Source: Tannerella sp.
GTDB taxonomy: Bacteria; Bacteroidota; Bacteroidia; Bacteroidales; Tannerellaceae
Assembly: GCA_031261145.1 (NCBI GenBank)
Contig: JAISJX010000475.1
Location: 1-14,009, forward strand
DNA: 14,009 bases
Direction of reading: 5' to 3'
Positions 7,527-14,009 of this stretch are shown here, one piece after another (positions within the stretch are counted from its first letter, which is position 1; the number at the start of each line of letters is the position of its first letter). Below the pieces are notes generated by a model that was not told the origin of the DNA, searched no databases, and saw only the letters and a program-made list of their open reading frames with translations. Made by a program: the position numbers and the translations under genes.

Positions 7527-8840
7527 TTATTTCTCTCGAACAAAGACATTTATCGGCGTTCCGCTGAAATCCCATTTCTCACGTATTTTGTTCTCCAGAA
7601 AGCGCTTGTACGGTTCTTTAATCCATTGCGGGAGATTGCAGAAAAAGACGAACGACGGAATTGCACCGGTCGGCAACTGCGTGATATATTTGATCTTGAT
7701 ATACTTCCCTTTCCATGCGGGAGGCGGCGTGGCCTCAATGATGGGCAGCATATATTCGTTCAAATGAGCGGTCGATACCCGTTTCCGGCGGTTGTCATAA
7801 ACTATTTTTGCGGTTTCCAACACCTTCAAAATGCGCTGTTTGGTCGATGCCGAGATAAACAGGATCGGGAAATCGGTGAACGGAGCCAATCGCTCGCGGA
7901 TGACGCGGATATAATATTTGATAGCTTCCTGGCTTTTGTCCTCTACCAAATCCCATTTATTCACGCAAACGACTAATCCTTTCCGGTTTTTCTGGATGAT
8001 GGAGAAAATATTCAAGTCCTGACTTTCAATGCCTCGTGTGGCATCGAGCATCAAGATGCAAACATCCGAATTTTCGATGGCGCGGATGGAACGGATGACG
8101 GAATAATATTCCAAATCCTCATTTACTTTCCCTTTTTTACGGATACCGGCCGTATCGACCAGGTAAAAGTTCAAACCGAACTTATTATATTTCGTATAAA
8201 TCGAGTCGCGGGTCGTGCCGGCAATCTCGGTTACGATATGGCGTTCTTCACCGATAAAGGCGTTAATCAGGGATGATTTCCCTGCATTCGGGCGTCCGAC
8301 AATGGCGATACGCGGCAATTCTTCTTCCGTTTCTTCCTCCTGTTTGTTCTGAAACAGGGAAACGATCTTATCCAATAAATCACCCGTATAGGAACCATTG
8401 ACTGCAGAGACACAAAACGGTTCGCCCAATCCAAAACTGTAAAAATCAGCGGATGCGGCATGCAGCTCGTAATTATCGGCTTTATTGGCTACGATAACCA
8501 ACGGCTTTTTGGTTCGCCGCAAAATATGGGCGACGCTGTCGTCCAAATCGGTTATGCCGTTGGTGACATCCACAACAAACAAGAGGACATCCGCTTCATC
8601 AATCGCTATCTGTACCTGTTTATTGATTTCTTCTTCAAAGACATCTTCGGAATTAACGACCCAGCCGCCGGTATCAATCAGCGAAAACTCCTGTCCGCAC
8701 CAGTCCACCTTCCCGTAATGGCGGTCGCGCGTCGTACCTGCCTCCTCATTCACAATGGCTTGACGTGATTGCGTCAAACGATTAAATAAAGTCGATTTTC
8801 CCACATTGGGTCTTCCGACAATTGCTACTACATTTCCCAT
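7527..8840 (-). CDS. der: Ribosome biogenesis GTPase Der (EngA)
   Basis: Der is an essential double-GTPase that acts in assembly of the 50S ribosomal subunit. Domain 1 has GRPNVGKST at 9-17, DTGG at 56-59, NKAD at 119-122 and SAVNG at 145-149. A short acidic linker (about 167-175, rich in Glu) leads to domain 2, with GRPNAGKSS at 182-190, DTAG at 229-232 and NKWD at 294-297. The C-terminal KH-like domain spans about 355-437. The length of 437 is shorter than E. coli Der (about 490) but normal for Bacteroidetes and Firmicutes. It is the last gene of the yceD-rpmF-fabH-era-der unit, 57 nt after era. No -7 box is visible in that gap, so it should be co-transcribed with era. No Shine-Dalgarno precedes the ATG. 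Confidence 0.97.
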   Translation of the reverse strand: MGNVVAIVGRPNVGKSTLFNRLTQSRQAIVNEEAGTTRDRHYGKVDWCGQEFSLIDTGGWVVNSEDVFEEEINKQVQIAIDEADVLLFVVDVTNGITDLDDSVAHILRRTKKPLVIVANKADNYELHAASADFYSFGLGEPFCVSAVNGSYTGDLLDKIVSLFQNKQEEETEEELPRIAIVGRPNAGKSSLINAFIGEERHIVTEIAGTTRDSIYTKYNKFGLNFYLVDTAGIRKKGKVNEDLEYYSVIRSIRAIENSDVCILMLDATRGIESQDLNIFSIIQKNRKGLVVCVNKWDLVEDKSQEAIKYYIRVIRERLAPFTDFPILFISASTKQRILKVLETAKIVYDNRRKRVSTAHLNEYMLPIIEATPPPAWKGKYIKIKYITQLPTGAIPSFVFFCNLPQWIKEPYKRFLENKIREKWDFSGTPINVFVREK

Positions 8841-8875
8841 AATTTACAAGTACGAATTAATCCTATATTCAGTGT

Positions 8876-8896
8876 ACGCCGATAAAATACCGGCGT
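8876..8896 (-). other. Hairpin in the era-der intergenic gap
   Basis: ACGCCG (8876-8881) and CGGCGT (8891-8896) form a perfect 6-bp GC-rich stem, extendable by G-U pairs, with a 9-nt AT-rich loop. On the transcript it begins 1 nt after the era stop codon and has no U-run after it. It is therefore more likely an mRNA processing or stabilising structure than a terminator. Confidence 0.45.
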
Positions 8897-8897
8897 G

Positions 8898-9791
8898 TTA
8901 ATCAATTTGATACCCGAAAGTCCGAAGCATATTATCCCGGTTTCGCCAGTCTTTTTCTACTTTTACGAACATTTCGAGGAAAATCTTCTTCTCGAAGAAC
9001 AGTTCCATATCTTTCCGCGCCATCGTCCCTACCTTTTTCAGCGCCTGCCCCTGATGACCGATGATGATGCCTTTCTGCGTTTCGCGTTCCACAATAACCA
9101 GCGCTTTGATGTGGATTTTGTCAGCCGATTCGTCAAACATTTCAACGACTACTTCCGTAGCGTAAGGCACCTCTTTCTGATAGTACAGCAAGATTTTTTC
9201 GCGGATAATCTCCGTGACAAAAAAACGAGCCGGCCGGTCCGTCAGGGCGTCTTTCTCGAAATAAGGAGGCGATTCGGGCAACAGGTCTATCACACGTTGC
9301 TTGATCGGTTCGATATTGAACTTCGACAAGGCCGAAAGAGGAATGATTTCCGCTTTCGGAAGCAAACCGTGCCATTGCTCCACCAACCGCTCCAAGGCCG
9401 GTTGGTCAATTAAATCTATTTTATTAATCAGCAAGAGTACAGGGCTTTCAGCCCGTTGCACCTTGCGTAAAAAATCTTCGTTTTTATCCGTTTTCTCCAC
9501 GACGTCCGTCACATAAAGCAACACATCGCCGTCGCCTAACGCCGACTCCGAGAAGTTCAGCATTGATTGCTGGAGTTTATAATTCGGATGCAAAACGCCG
9601 GGCGTATCGGAGTAAACAATCTGCATATCATCCGTATTCACGATTCCGAGGATACGATGACGTGTTGTCTGCGCTTTGGAAGTGATAATAGAAATTCGCT
9701 CTCCGACAAGTTGATTCATCAGGGTTGATTTGCCTACATTCGGATTCCCGATAATATTGACAAAGCCCGACTTATGCTTTCGCTCCGTCAT
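8898..9791 (-). CDS. era: GTPase Era
   Basis: Era is a GTP-binding protein that binds the 3' end of 16S rRNA during 30S maturation. The GTPase domain shows GNPNVGKST at 15-23 (G1), the switch region with QTTRHR at 41-46, DTPG at 62-65 (G3), NKID at 123-126 (G4) and SAL at 153-155 (G5). The C-terminal KH domain (about 205-290) has GHQG at 245-248 as its GxxG RNA-binding loop and the usual ending DNMLRTFGY. The length of 297 is standard. The start overlaps the end of fabH by 20 nt, in a different frame, which suggests translational coupling. A G-rich stretch (GGGGAT) just before the ATG could act as a weak ribosome binding site. Confidence 0.97.
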   Translation of the reverse strand: MTERKHKSGFVNIIGNPNVGKSTLMNQLVGERISIITSKAQTTRHRILGIVNTDDMQIVYSDTPGVLHPNYKLQQSMLNFSESALGDGDVLLYVTDVVEKTDKNEDFLRKVQRAESPVLLLINKIDLIDQPALERLVEQWHGLLPKAEIIPLSALSKFNIEPIKQRVIDLLPESPPYFEKDALTDRPARFFVTEIIREKILLYYQKEVPYATEVVVEMFDESADKIHIKALVIVERETQKGIIIGHQGQALKKVGTMARKDMELFFEKKIFLEMFVKVEKDWRNRDNMLRTFGYQID

Positions 9792-10776
9792 ATCCCCATT
9801 TTAAGTAAATCGCTCCCCACGTAAATCCGGCGCCAAAAGCCGTCAAAATCAGGTTATCCCCTTTTTTGAGCAGTTTCTCCCATTCCCACAGGCAGGTAGG
9901 GATAGTTGCGGAACTTGTATTCCCGTATTTCTGAATATTCACCATCACTTTCTCCTTAGCGACATTCAACCGGCGGGCTACCGCGTCAATAATACGCAGG
10001 TTGGCCTGATGAGGGACAACCCAGTCGATGTCATTATTTGTCAAACCGTTACGTTCAACAATTTCGGCCGATGCATCCGCCATATCCACAACGGCATTTT
10101 TAAAGACCGCCTGTCCTTCCTGATAAACAAAATGTTCGTGATTATCAATCGTTTCGTGCGAAGGTCTCCTGACCGAACCGCCGGCTTTCATGTGTAAATG
10201 AGGAAGCCCGCTACCGTCTGTTCTCAGAATCGTATCCAACACGCCGAACTGTTCGTCAGTAGGTTCCAGTAATACAGCCCCGCAGGCGTCGCCGAACAGC
10301 GGACACGTCGCACGATCGGTATAATCGGTAATCGCCGTCATTTTATCACTGGCAATAAGAATAATCCGTTTGTAGCGTCCCGACCTGATAAAGTTGGCCG
10401 CTGTTTCCAGCCCATAGATAAATCCGGCGCAAGCTCCTTGTATATCAAAAGCGAATGCTTTTTTACATCCCGTTTGGTAAGCAATAATGGAAGAGGTCGG
10501 CGGAAAAGGATAATCGCCTGTTGATGTTGCACAAATAATGCCTTCCACCGACAAAGGGTCGATACCGGTCTTTTGTATCAATCGATTGACGGCATGGACG
10601 CCCATAAAGGACACTCCTAACGTGCTATCTTTCAATATCCGGCGTTCGTTGATACCTACCCGTGTCATAATCCATTCGTCGGTTGTATCCACCAACTTTG
10701 AAATATCGTCGTTGGTCAATACGTCATCCGGCACGTAGGCGTCAATTCCTGTGATGACTGCATTTATTTTACTCAT
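9772..10776 (-). CDS. fabH: Beta-ketoacyl-ACP synthase III (KAS III)
   Basis: FabH condenses an acyl-CoA primer, usually acetyl-CoA or a branched one, with malonyl-ACP to start type II fatty-acid synthesis in the cytoplasm. The catalytic triad is clear: C116 in QGACAGF, H256 in [10 protein letters not shown] and N286 in [21 protein letters not shown] at 32-42 is the CoA-binding region typical of KAS III, and [13 protein letters not shown] at 315-327 is the usual C-terminal strand. The length of 334 is normal. It lies downstream of rpmF and upstream of era, overlapping era by 20 nt. A hairpin with a U-run ends only about 12 nt before its ATG, so expression may be modulated there. Some Bacteroidetes carry several FabH paralogues; the operon position argues that this is the housekeeping copy. 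Confidence 0.96.
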   Translation of the reverse strand: MSKINAVITGIDAYVPDDVLTNDDISKLVDTTDEWIMTRVGINERRILKDSTLGVSFMGVHAVNRLIQKTGIDPLSVEGIICATSTGDYPFPPTSSIIAYQTGCKKAFAFDIQGACAGFIYGLETAANFIRSGRYKRIILIASDKMTAITDYTDRATCPLFGDACGAVLLEPTDEQFGVLDTILRTDGSGLPHLHMKAGGSVRRPSHETIDNHEHFVYQEGQAVFKNAVVDMADASAEIVERNGLTNNDIDWVVPHQANLRIIDAVARRLNVAKEKVMVNIQKYGNTSSATIPTCLWEWEKLLKKGDNLILTAFGAGFTWGAIYLKWGYDGAKA

Positions 10777-10788
10777 ACTGTAAATTTT

Positions 10789-10824
10789 AAAAAATAGCCT
10801 TGAACGTGTTCGTTCAGGCTATTT
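10789..10824 (-). terminator. Terminator-like hairpin (possible attenuator) between rpmF and fabH
   Basis: AAATAGCC (10792-10799) pairs with GGCTATTT (10817-10824), and TGAACG (10801-10806) with CGTTCA (10811-10816). This gives a 14-bp stem with one bulged base and a TGTT loop. On the minus strand the stem runs into six consecutive U. The fabH start codon lies about 12 nt beyond. No TAnnTTTG box fits between the hairpin and fabH, nor between rpmF and the hairpin. Partial termination or attenuation inside the operon is the simplest reading. Confidence 0.65.
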
Positions 10825-10868
10825 CCAATTTATTAATAATGAATGTGTTTGGGAAATCGTACCCTTTT

Positions 10869-11054
10869 TTAAACAGCTTCGCTCTTTTCGATAGCTAACT
10901 TACCCCTGTAGTAGCCACATTCGCTACATACGGTGTGATAAATGTGCCATGCCCCACAGTTCGGGCAAATAGCCATTGTCGGAGTAACCGCCTTATCATG
11001 AGTCCTTCTCTTGGCTGTTCTCGTCTTTCCTTGTCTTCTTTTAGGATGTGCCAT
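10869..11054 (-). CDS. rpmF: 50S ribosomal protein L32
   Basis: This small basic protein of the large ribosomal subunit has 61 residues. The N-terminus MAHPKRRQGKTRTAKRRTHD is a typical L32 arginine/lysine-rich start. A zinc ribbon follows with C30 and C33 (CPNC) and C43 and C46 (CSEC). This C+ form binds zinc. In many bacteria a zinc-free (C-) paralogue replaces it under zinc starvation; none is visible here. It sits 32 nt downstream of yceD and upstream of fabH, the conserved yceD-rpmF pairing. The leader before the ATG is almost pure A/T. A GGAG is present but 27 nt away, too far to serve as its ribosome binding site. Confidence 0.97.
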   Translation of the reverse strand: MAHPKRRQGKTRTAKRRTHDKAVTPTMAICPNCGAWHIYHTVCSECGYYRGKLAIEKSEAV

Positions 11055-11086
11055 AATTATATATTTTTTAAATTTAGATTCTCCTT

Positions 11087-11650
11087 TTAATCTTCGAGAG
11101 CGCTCGATTGTTCCGGTTCATCATCCGCATCATCAACGATAATGTCCTCAATCTCTACGCCTGCGAAATCTTCCGCGTCATCATCATCCGAACGTTTCAC
11201 GGCATATTTCTTTAACTTCGACGACATTAGTTTATTGCATTTTCCCGGCGCATGTATATGCTTCATCGGGATTGCCAATGCCACAAATTCGTAAAGAAAC
11301 CATGCCAGATTCACAGAACCTTCGTCTTCCGATATGACCAAGGTTTCATCGCTCTCTTCAGCATATTCTCTGCCTAACTTCACTATCAAACGGGGATCCG
11401 TTTCAATGGGGACATCCATCTCGTCCAAACAACGATCACACGCTACGACCACCGTACCCGTGATATGGAACTTCAGTTCGAAAGAGGATATTTTACGTTC
11501 CACTCGCAGGGAAATATTGATTTTCCCTTTTTGAACTTCATCCCCATCTATATCCACAAAGAATTTATTATCAAGCAAATATTCATACGTGCGAACCTCT
11601 GCCTGAGCCATACTCTTTAACTGAACCAAATATGCGCCAAACTTTCCCAA
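11087..11650 (-). CDS. yceD: YceD family protein (DUF177), 23S rRNA accumulation protein-like
   Basis: DUF177/YceD proteins are encoded next to rpmF across bacteria and in E. coli and plants are needed for normal 23S rRNA levels. Here 187 residues include the characteristic CDRC pair (C71, C74) and a further Cys in HAPGKCNK (C138), a likely metal site. The tail from about 154 on is strongly acidic (DDDDAED, DDADDEPE) and probably disordered. I kept the ATG at 11650 rather than the in-frame Met14, because MGKF followed by a short Leu-rich strand is what Bacteroidales homologues start with, and the promoter fits. It heads the operon that continues into rpmF, fabH, era and der. Family call firm; molecular role inferred. 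Confidence 0.9.
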   Translation of the reverse strand: MGKFGAYLVQLKSMAQAEVRTYEYLLDNKFFVDIDGDEVQKGKINISLRVERKISSFELKFHITGTVVVACDRCLDEMDVPIETDPRLIVKLGREYAEESDETLVISEDEGSVNLAWFLYEFVALAIPMKHIHAPGKCNKLMSSKLKKYAVKRSDDDDAEDFAGVEIEDIIVDDADDEPEQSSALED

Positions 11651-11675
11651 TGTTCTATTTAGTCAAAAAACTGCG

Positions 11676-11704
11676 CAAAGGTACAATATTTTTATTCAAT
11701 CCAA
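11676..11704 (-). promoter_or_regulatory. Bacteroidetes-type promoter of the yceD-rpmF-fabH-era-der operon
   Basis: On the minus strand TACCTTTG (11676-11683) is an exact -7 box. A TTG at 11702-11704 lies 18 nt upstream as the -33. Transcription should begin near 11669, giving a leader of about 20 nt without a Shine-Dalgarno. The -33 lies inside the first copy of a 19-bp direct repeat. Confidence 0.6.
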
Positions 11705-11736
11705 GAATATTTTTTCGTTCAATCCGAGAATATTTT
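11695..11736 (-). repeat. 19-bp direct repeat, 23-bp period, at the yceD promoter
   Basis: TTCAATCCAAGAATATTTT at 11695-11713 recurs at 11718-11736 with a single A-to-G change. The 23-bp start-to-start spacing is close to two helical turns. The first copy covers the -33 element of the yceD promoter and the second lies just upstream, so the pair could be two binding sites for one regulator or a recent local duplication. Confidence 0.6.
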
Positions 11737-11907
11737 GTATATTTTTTATAACGTTCTATTTTTAAGCATTTTAAAAATATAGCGGTACGATGGCGTTATC
11801 AGCAGGCTATTTTACATAAAGAATGAATCCTAAAAATTAAAAATATTCTAATTTAGAAATGCCGAATCAATAATTAATATAAAATAATGGGTTTTTCTTC
11901 GGATAGA

Positions 11908-11939
11908 TTTGGTAAACATCAATCTTATAAATACATTTG
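11908..11939 (+). promoter_or_regulatory. Strong Bacteroidetes-type promoter of the DUF3078 gene
   Basis: TTTG (11908-11911), a 20-nt spacer and TACATTTG (11932-11939) match the full -33/-7 consensus. This is the best promoter in the window. The start should be near 11946. AGGACAGG at 11951-11958 is a moderate ribosome binding site 4 nt before the ATG. Confidence 0.72.
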
Positions 11940-11962
11940 CATAACTTAATAGGACAGGTAAA

Positions 11963-13525
11963 ATGAAAAGACAATATATATTTCTGATTCTGACGCTCTT
12001 GTTTGCAAGTATCCAAACGAACGCGCAAGATTTGAATTTTAACGAGGACATCCGCAAGCTGATAGAACGAAACGGAAAAGTGGACTCTTCGCATGTGTTA
12101 CGTGATACGGTTGTCATAAATCAGGATACGCTCTTTGTGGATCAAGATGCGTTGGTTTCAGAACAGGATACGATTCCGGTTGACCCCACGGTTCTACCCC
12201 AAGAAAAAATTGAACCGCAAGATACGATTGTTGCTCAGCCGGTTTACAAAAAGTTAAAACTACCTGATGTACAAATGTCAGAGGAAGCGCTTTATTGGTC
12301 GAGATATGCAGACAGACCCCCTCGCAAAATCAAACCGTATATGCGGTTTCGCGATACGGTCATTGTAAGTCCGCTGTTCCTGCCGCCTCTTTTCAAAGAA
12401 GGGCATGTCATGCCGACCGAAGAACTGTGGTCTTATCAGCCGATCTCATTGGATGATAAGCCGTGGGAAAAACCGCTCTACAAGCCCGTTGAAATACTCA
12501 AAAAGCAACGGCTGAAACTGGCCATCGAAGAAATGGCCTACCGGTATCTCCAACGGAATGCACCGGGTGTTTTCCTCTATAACGCAAAGTATTTGCCCAG
12601 CGAAAAAACACATTTTATTTCCCGGAATGAAACGGTTAGAGTCCCTATTGAGAAAAAGGAAATATCACTGACTGAAAATACCCTGCCGATATTCATACCC
12701 AACCGAAGATTTTGGACGTCTTCCTTTGAAAGCGCTCTCAAATTCACACAAAACTATGTTTCGCCCAACTGGCATCAGGGTGGAGCCAGCAGTATGAATA
12801 TCCTCACGATGAATACGGTAAAATATAATTATGCAAAGGGCAAGGTGCAATTCAACAATCTTTTAGAAGCCAATGCCACCGTATTTAACGCGCCCAACGA
12901 TACCATGCGGGATTACAGAATAGGAAACGACCTTCTCCGGTATAACTTAAACGTTGGTTTAAAGGCGTTTAATAAATGGTATTATACGGCTATTGCTGAG
13001 TTTAAAACGCAGATGTTTACAAATTACAAAGAAAATACCTCCATAAAACAGGCAGCGTTTCTTTCTCCCTATACGTTTAAACTTGAATTTGGTATGAAAT
13101 ACGACCTGGTAAAACCTTTCAAACGTAAAGACTGTTCGTTAACGCTTGTAGCCAATATAGCTCCATTATCCTATTCATATATGTACAGTACAAGTACAGA
13201 TATTGATTTGGCGCGTCATGGTTTTCATAAAAAAGAGGGAACAGATACTTACGAGCACAAATTGAGTACATTCGGTTCTACCCTTCGTTTTGACATGACC
13301 ATGAAACCGCAGCGAAATATTAATTGGACATCGCGTTTTTATTATTTCACCAGTTATGACCGTGTGATCGGTGAATTTGAAAACAGATTGGATTTAGCGC
13401 TCAACCGTTATTTCTCTACCCTTATTATCCTGTATTTCAGGTTTGACGACGGCGTTCCTAAAGGTGATCATTCGCTCATCCAATCGAATGAAAGTTTGAG
13501 TTTCGGACTTAGTTACCGGTGGTAA
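11963..13525 (+). CDS. DUF3078 family outer-membrane beta-barrel protein
   Basis: Its function is unknown. Residues 1-22 form a signal peptide (basic start, hydrophobic core, TNAQ before the cleavage site), so the protein is exported. A Pro/Asp-rich periplasmic region follows, with a short 7-residue tandem repeat at 48-75 (pattern D-T-x-x-x-x-Q). From about 250 the DUF3078 signature appears: SALKFTQNYVSPNWHQGG at 257-274, recalling the family's NFSQ...NW..GG motif. Alternating aromatic and polar strands then run to the end, closing with GLSYRW, an outer-membrane-type C-terminus with a terminal aromatic. At 520 residues it is on the long side because of the N-terminal extension. It has its own strong promoter and a terminator overlapping the stop codon, so it is monocistronic. 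DUF3078 assignment is from recognised motifs; the barrel is inference. Confidence 0.82.
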   Translation: MKRQYIFLILTLLFASIQTNAQDLNFNEDIRKLIERNGKVDSSHVLRDTVVINQDTLFVDQDALVSEQDTIPVDPTVLPQEKIEPQDTIVAQPVYKKLKLPDVQMSEEALYWSRYADRPPRKIKPYMRFRDTVIVSPLFLPPLFKEGHVMPTEELWSYQPISLDDKPWEKPLYKPVEILKKQRLKLAIEEMAYRYLQRNAPGVFLYNAKYLPSEKTHFISRNETVRVPIEKKEISLTENTLPIFIPNRRFWTSSFESALKFTQNYVSPNWHQGGASSMNILTMNTVKYNYAKGKVQFNNLLEANATVFNAPNDTMRDYRIGNDLLRYNLNVGLKAFNKWYYTAIAEFKTQMFTNYKENTSIKQAAFLSPYTFKLEFGMKYDLVKPFKRKDCSLTLVANIAPLSYSYMYSTSTDIDLARHGFHKKEGTDTYEHKLSTFGSTLRFDMTMKPQRNINWTSRFYYFTSYDRVIGEFENRLDLALNRYFSTLIILYFRFDDGVPKGDHSLIQSNESLSFGLSYRW

Positions 13526-13535
13526 TCTTTTTTTT
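13513..13535 (+). terminator. Intrinsic terminator overlapping the stop codon of the DUF3078 gene
   Basis: TTACC (13513-13517) and GGTAA (13521-13525) form a short stem whose right arm includes the TAA stop. A run of eight T (13528-13535) follows. The stem is short, so efficiency is uncertain, but stem, U-run and position agree. Confidence 0.5.
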
Positions 13536-13580
13536 AGAATAAAAAATGAAAGAATATGAATGACATATTCAATAATTTAC

Positions 13581-13588
13581 TACTTTTG
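13581..13588 (+). promoter_or_regulatory. -7 box of the rseC-family gene promoter
   Basis: TACTTTTG is an exact TAnnTTTG match, 29 nt before the ATG at 13618. The -33 region has no clear TTTG at 19-21 nt. Transcription would start near 13595, giving a leader of about 23 nt. Confidence 0.55.
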
Positions 13589-13617
13589 TGTCGTTTTTGC
13601 AATGTCGAGATTACAAA

Positions 13618-14009
13618 ATGATGAAAAAAGCAGTGATACAACATACAGGTATTATTGAAAAGATTGAACATCCTATTGTGTTTGTCAGGATCGTGCAACA
13701 GGCGGCTTGCAGCGAGTGTCATGCAAAAACAACGTGCGTATCTTCAGACCGGAAAATTAAAATAATCGAAGCGGAAGATTATACCGGAACTTTTCGGGTG
13801 AATGAAGAAGTAATGATTTGCGGACAATATACGATGGGCTTATATGCTGTTTTACTGGCGTATATTATTCCATTGATTTTGGTTGTCGCAGCATTGGTTG
13901 CCGGAGTTGAACTGACCGGAAATGAGGGAATTGGAGGATTAGCGGGACTTTTGGTTTTGCTTCCTTATATTATTATAATGTATATGATGCGTAATAAGCT
14001 GAAGAAAAA
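13618..14009 (+). CDS. rseC: RseC/MucC-family (SoxR-reducing system) membrane protein, 3' end outside window
   Basis: The frame from the ATG at 13618 stays open to the window edge (130 complete codons), so the gene is truncated at the right. Residues 31-40 hold a C-x2-C-x5-C cluster (C31, C34, C40) with a further C68, matching the cysteine cluster of RseC-family proteins. Two transmembrane helices follow, at about 74-95 and 104-124, then a basic end (RNKLKKK). The E. coli relative RseC takes part with the Rsx/Rnf complex in keeping SoxR reduced. In Bacteroidales this gene usually stands first in the rnf operon, and there it may act in assembly or redox maintenance of that complex. ATG at 13621 is an equally possible start. 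The stop should come soon after the edge, given the usual family length of about 140. Confidence 0.85.
   Translation, partial: MMKKAVIQHTGIIEKIEHPIVFVRIVQQAACSECHAKTTCVSSDRKIKIIEAEDYTGTFRVNEEVMICGQYTMGLYAVLLAYIIPLILVVAALVAGVELTGNEGIGGLAGLLVLLPYIIIMYMMRNKLKK

Larger units (their letters stand above)
11651..11962. other. Divergent intergenic region between yceD and the DUF3078 gene (312 bp)
   Basis: This is the only stretch above 300 bp without a gene. It holds the yceD promoter and direct repeat on the left, and the DUF3078 promoter on the right. In between are two AT-only palindromes: TATTTTTAA/TTAAAAATA with a 5-nt loop (11757-11779), and TTCTAA-T-TTAGAA (11846-11858). I see no plausible short gene or RNA. 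The palindromes may be no more than base composition. Confidence 0.5.

Noticed and set aside
8895..9413. 172-codon + strand open frame opposite era
   Set aside because: It lies entirely antisense to the well-conserved era gene, has no promoter or ribosome binding site, and its composition is that of a reversed coding frame.
11757..11779. AT-only palindrome TATTTTTAA/TTAAAAATA as a terminator
   Set aside because: It lies between divergent genes where no transcript should end, and such palindromes arise easily in AT-rich DNA.

Overview
The window reads as the chromosome of a Bacteroidota member, most likely of the order Bacteroidales. Three things point there. Most transcription units begin with a Bacteroidetes-type -7 box (TAnnTTTG), and Shine-Dalgarno sequences are mostly absent. 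The first gene is a TonB-dependent receptor with a carboxypeptidase-regulatory-like N-terminal domain. The gene content (DUF3078 barrel, bacterial GH3 protein, RseC-family protein, short Der) is also typical. The DNA is mostly conserved core genome. I saw no transposase, integrase, phage gene, tRNA, rRNA or CRISPR array.

Layout. On the + strand, positions 1-4197 hold a 5'-truncated TonB-dependent outer-membrane receptor, a ZIP-family (ZupT-like) divalent-metal transporter with its own promoter, and a membrane-anchored family 2 glycosyltransferase of the polyprenyl-phosphate type. The receptor and ZIP protein could serve one metal-uptake route, but only their adjacency suggests it. On the - strand, 4330-5643 is a PLP-dependent class I/II aminotransferase and 5851-7365 a GH3-family (ANL adenylase fold) protein. 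Between these two lies a gene-free spacer with a repeat-like inverted element.

The centre (7527-11650, - strand) is a housekeeping operon in the order yceD (DUF177) - rpmF - fabH - era - der. It links ribosome assembly (the L32 protein, a 23S-associated YceD protein, and the GTPases Era and Der) to the first condensation of fatty-acid synthesis. The only good promoter is upstream of yceD. A strong hairpin with a U-run sits between rpmF and fabH and may attenuate the distal genes. plsX, which lies between rpmF and fabH in E. coli, is absent here.

The right end (+ strand, 11963-14009) has a DUF3078 outer-membrane barrel protein with a textbook promoter, then the start of an RseC/MucC-family gene cut by the window edge. 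In Bacteroidales that gene usually precedes the rnf (Na+/H+-translocating ferredoxin:NAD+ oxidoreductase) operon, which would lie just outside.

I found no clearly new multi-gene system. The points worth a second look are regulatory or structural: duplicated promoter cores upstream of the GH3 gene, a 23-bp-spaced direct repeat at the yceD promoter, the rpmF-fabH hairpin, and the repeat-like inverted pair at 5750-5840.
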